Assembly (NCBI RefSeq): GCF_000577275.2
Contig: NZ_HG916855.1
Location: forward strand, 1,674,001-1,738,000
Length of the DNA: 64,000 bases
Direction: 5' to 3'
Origin: Rhizobium favelukesii
Lineage (GTDB): Bacteria; Pseudomonadota; Alphaproteobacteria; Rhizobiales; Rhizobiaceae
The first letter of the stretch is position 1. Each line of letters begins with the position of its first letter. The translations under genes and the position numbers were made by a program. The notes below the pieces were generated by a model, which had not been told where the DNA came from, ran no database searches, and saw only the letters and a list, made by a program, of their open reading frames with translations. This document shows, piece by piece, positions 63,543 through 64,000 of the stretch.

Positions 63543-64000
63543 GACCTTACCTTTCAACTTATCAAAATTTATCAATTTATGATAGATTGGGCAAGTCTAA
63601 ACTCACTGCCAAGATCTCCGCCATCTCTTTCGAGTTTGTAGATGTCCGATGGCAATGGCGTCACAACAAGACCAGATCGGAATTAACCAGACGGACATTG
63701 CCGCGTCCGACCAGGCAGGCGCCGGAAGCTTTTTCGCGATGAGCCGCCTAGCGTGACTGGCACCGGCACGGGCCGCCGCGGGCGAAAACCAGACCCGGTG
63801 ACCAGGGCGTCTGAAGACCGGGTATGCTACCTCCCACTCGCCCCGGTCTGTCCTCGCAACCTGGAACAGCCGGACAGATCGGGGGCTGATTGTCGTGCCG
63901 TGTGGCGGCGCAAAGTGACATTTTAACTTTGCGTCGAAACGGACAGTTCAACCCTGCCGCCACATGCAGTGATCAAAGGTGGGTTCAAGGATGAAGTGCG
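63543..64000. other. Right edge, no gene called
   Basis: The promoter of the parD gene is AT-rich (63550-63600). Further on, GCGCAAAGT at 63909-63917 and ACTTTGCGTC at 63927-63936 form an inverted repeat around GACATTTTA, followed by GAAACGGACAGTT. This resembles the multi-repeat end of an IS21-like element but is too short to call. No coding frame is convincing. Confidence 0.35.

Overview
The window looks like an accessory replicon or genomic island of a rhizobial alphaproteobacterium (Rhizobium/Agrobacterium/Sinorhizobium type). The evidence is a high-GC coding style, many ABC, tripartite-tricarboxylate (TTT) and sugar-acid catabolism genes, LysR/IclR/HxlR regulators, a rhizobial-type intergenic palindrome near 49.4 kb, and a dense load of mobile elements. 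No rRNA, tRNA or CRISPR array was seen. The species is not established.

Left end (0.2-6.7 kb): a three-gene large serine recombinase cassette has landed in a short-chain dehydrogenase (SDR) gene downstream of a DoxX-like gene. This pair diverges from an HxlR regulator. Next to it, an IS701-like element with a 5-bp target duplication splits a hypothetical gene; removing it restores one 227-codon frame.

Catabolic block (6.7-25.3 kb): LysR regulator, aldehyde dehydrogenase, D-2-hydroxyacid dehydrogenase, SMP-30 lactonase, SDR, a divergent MmgE/PrpD protein, a sugar-type ABC transporter with its own SDR, a zinc alcohol dehydrogenase, then pntA (split by an ISNCY-type element) and pntB. A second block (27.9-47.7 kb) has cupins, a TTT transporter operon (tctC-aldehyde dehydrogenase-SDR-tctB-tctA), an IclR regulator, a second SDR/SMP-30/PrpD module with an extra TctC, a periplasmic molybdenum aldehyde oxidase (paoABC-like plus xdhC), a P460-type cytochrome with a DUF4405-like membrane protein, and a LysR gene. 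Together they suggest uptake and stepwise oxidation of a sugar-, polyol- or aldehyde-derived acid: dehydrogenase, lactonase, dehydratase/isomerase-like PrpD, aldehyde dehydrogenase, with PntAB adjusting NADPH. A shared motif, TATAR-N7-TTATAT (a LysR-type T-N11-A box), lies in four separate promoter regions and may tie both blocks into one regulon.

Between the blocks (25421-27620) is a 2.2-kb transposase-less element bounded by imperfect inverted repeats and a perfect 8-bp target duplication. It carries a coiled-coil protein and a Fic protein with an AbiEi-like N-terminus, preceded by five direct repeats.

Right end (48.3-64 kb): an unrecognised two-gene operon, an orphan AbiEi-type protein, and a roughly 10-kb island. 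The island has a six-gene overlapping operon (three tyrosine recombinases, two coiled-coil proteins, a RecD2-like helicase), carries an HxlR/NAD(P)-oxidoreductase pair, and is bounded by direct repeats with conserved arms and different 5-bp cores. Beyond it are an ISNCY remnant, an aldo/keto reductase/TetR pair with tandem operators, and a parD gene whose parE is cut by a fusion to an FtsH-like fragment.

Seven or more genes carry a single 1-nt frameshift, some at homopolymers. These are either real decay or base-level sequencing errors; raw reads are needed to decide. Such genes are listed as pseudogenes, but the coded protein family is clear in each.
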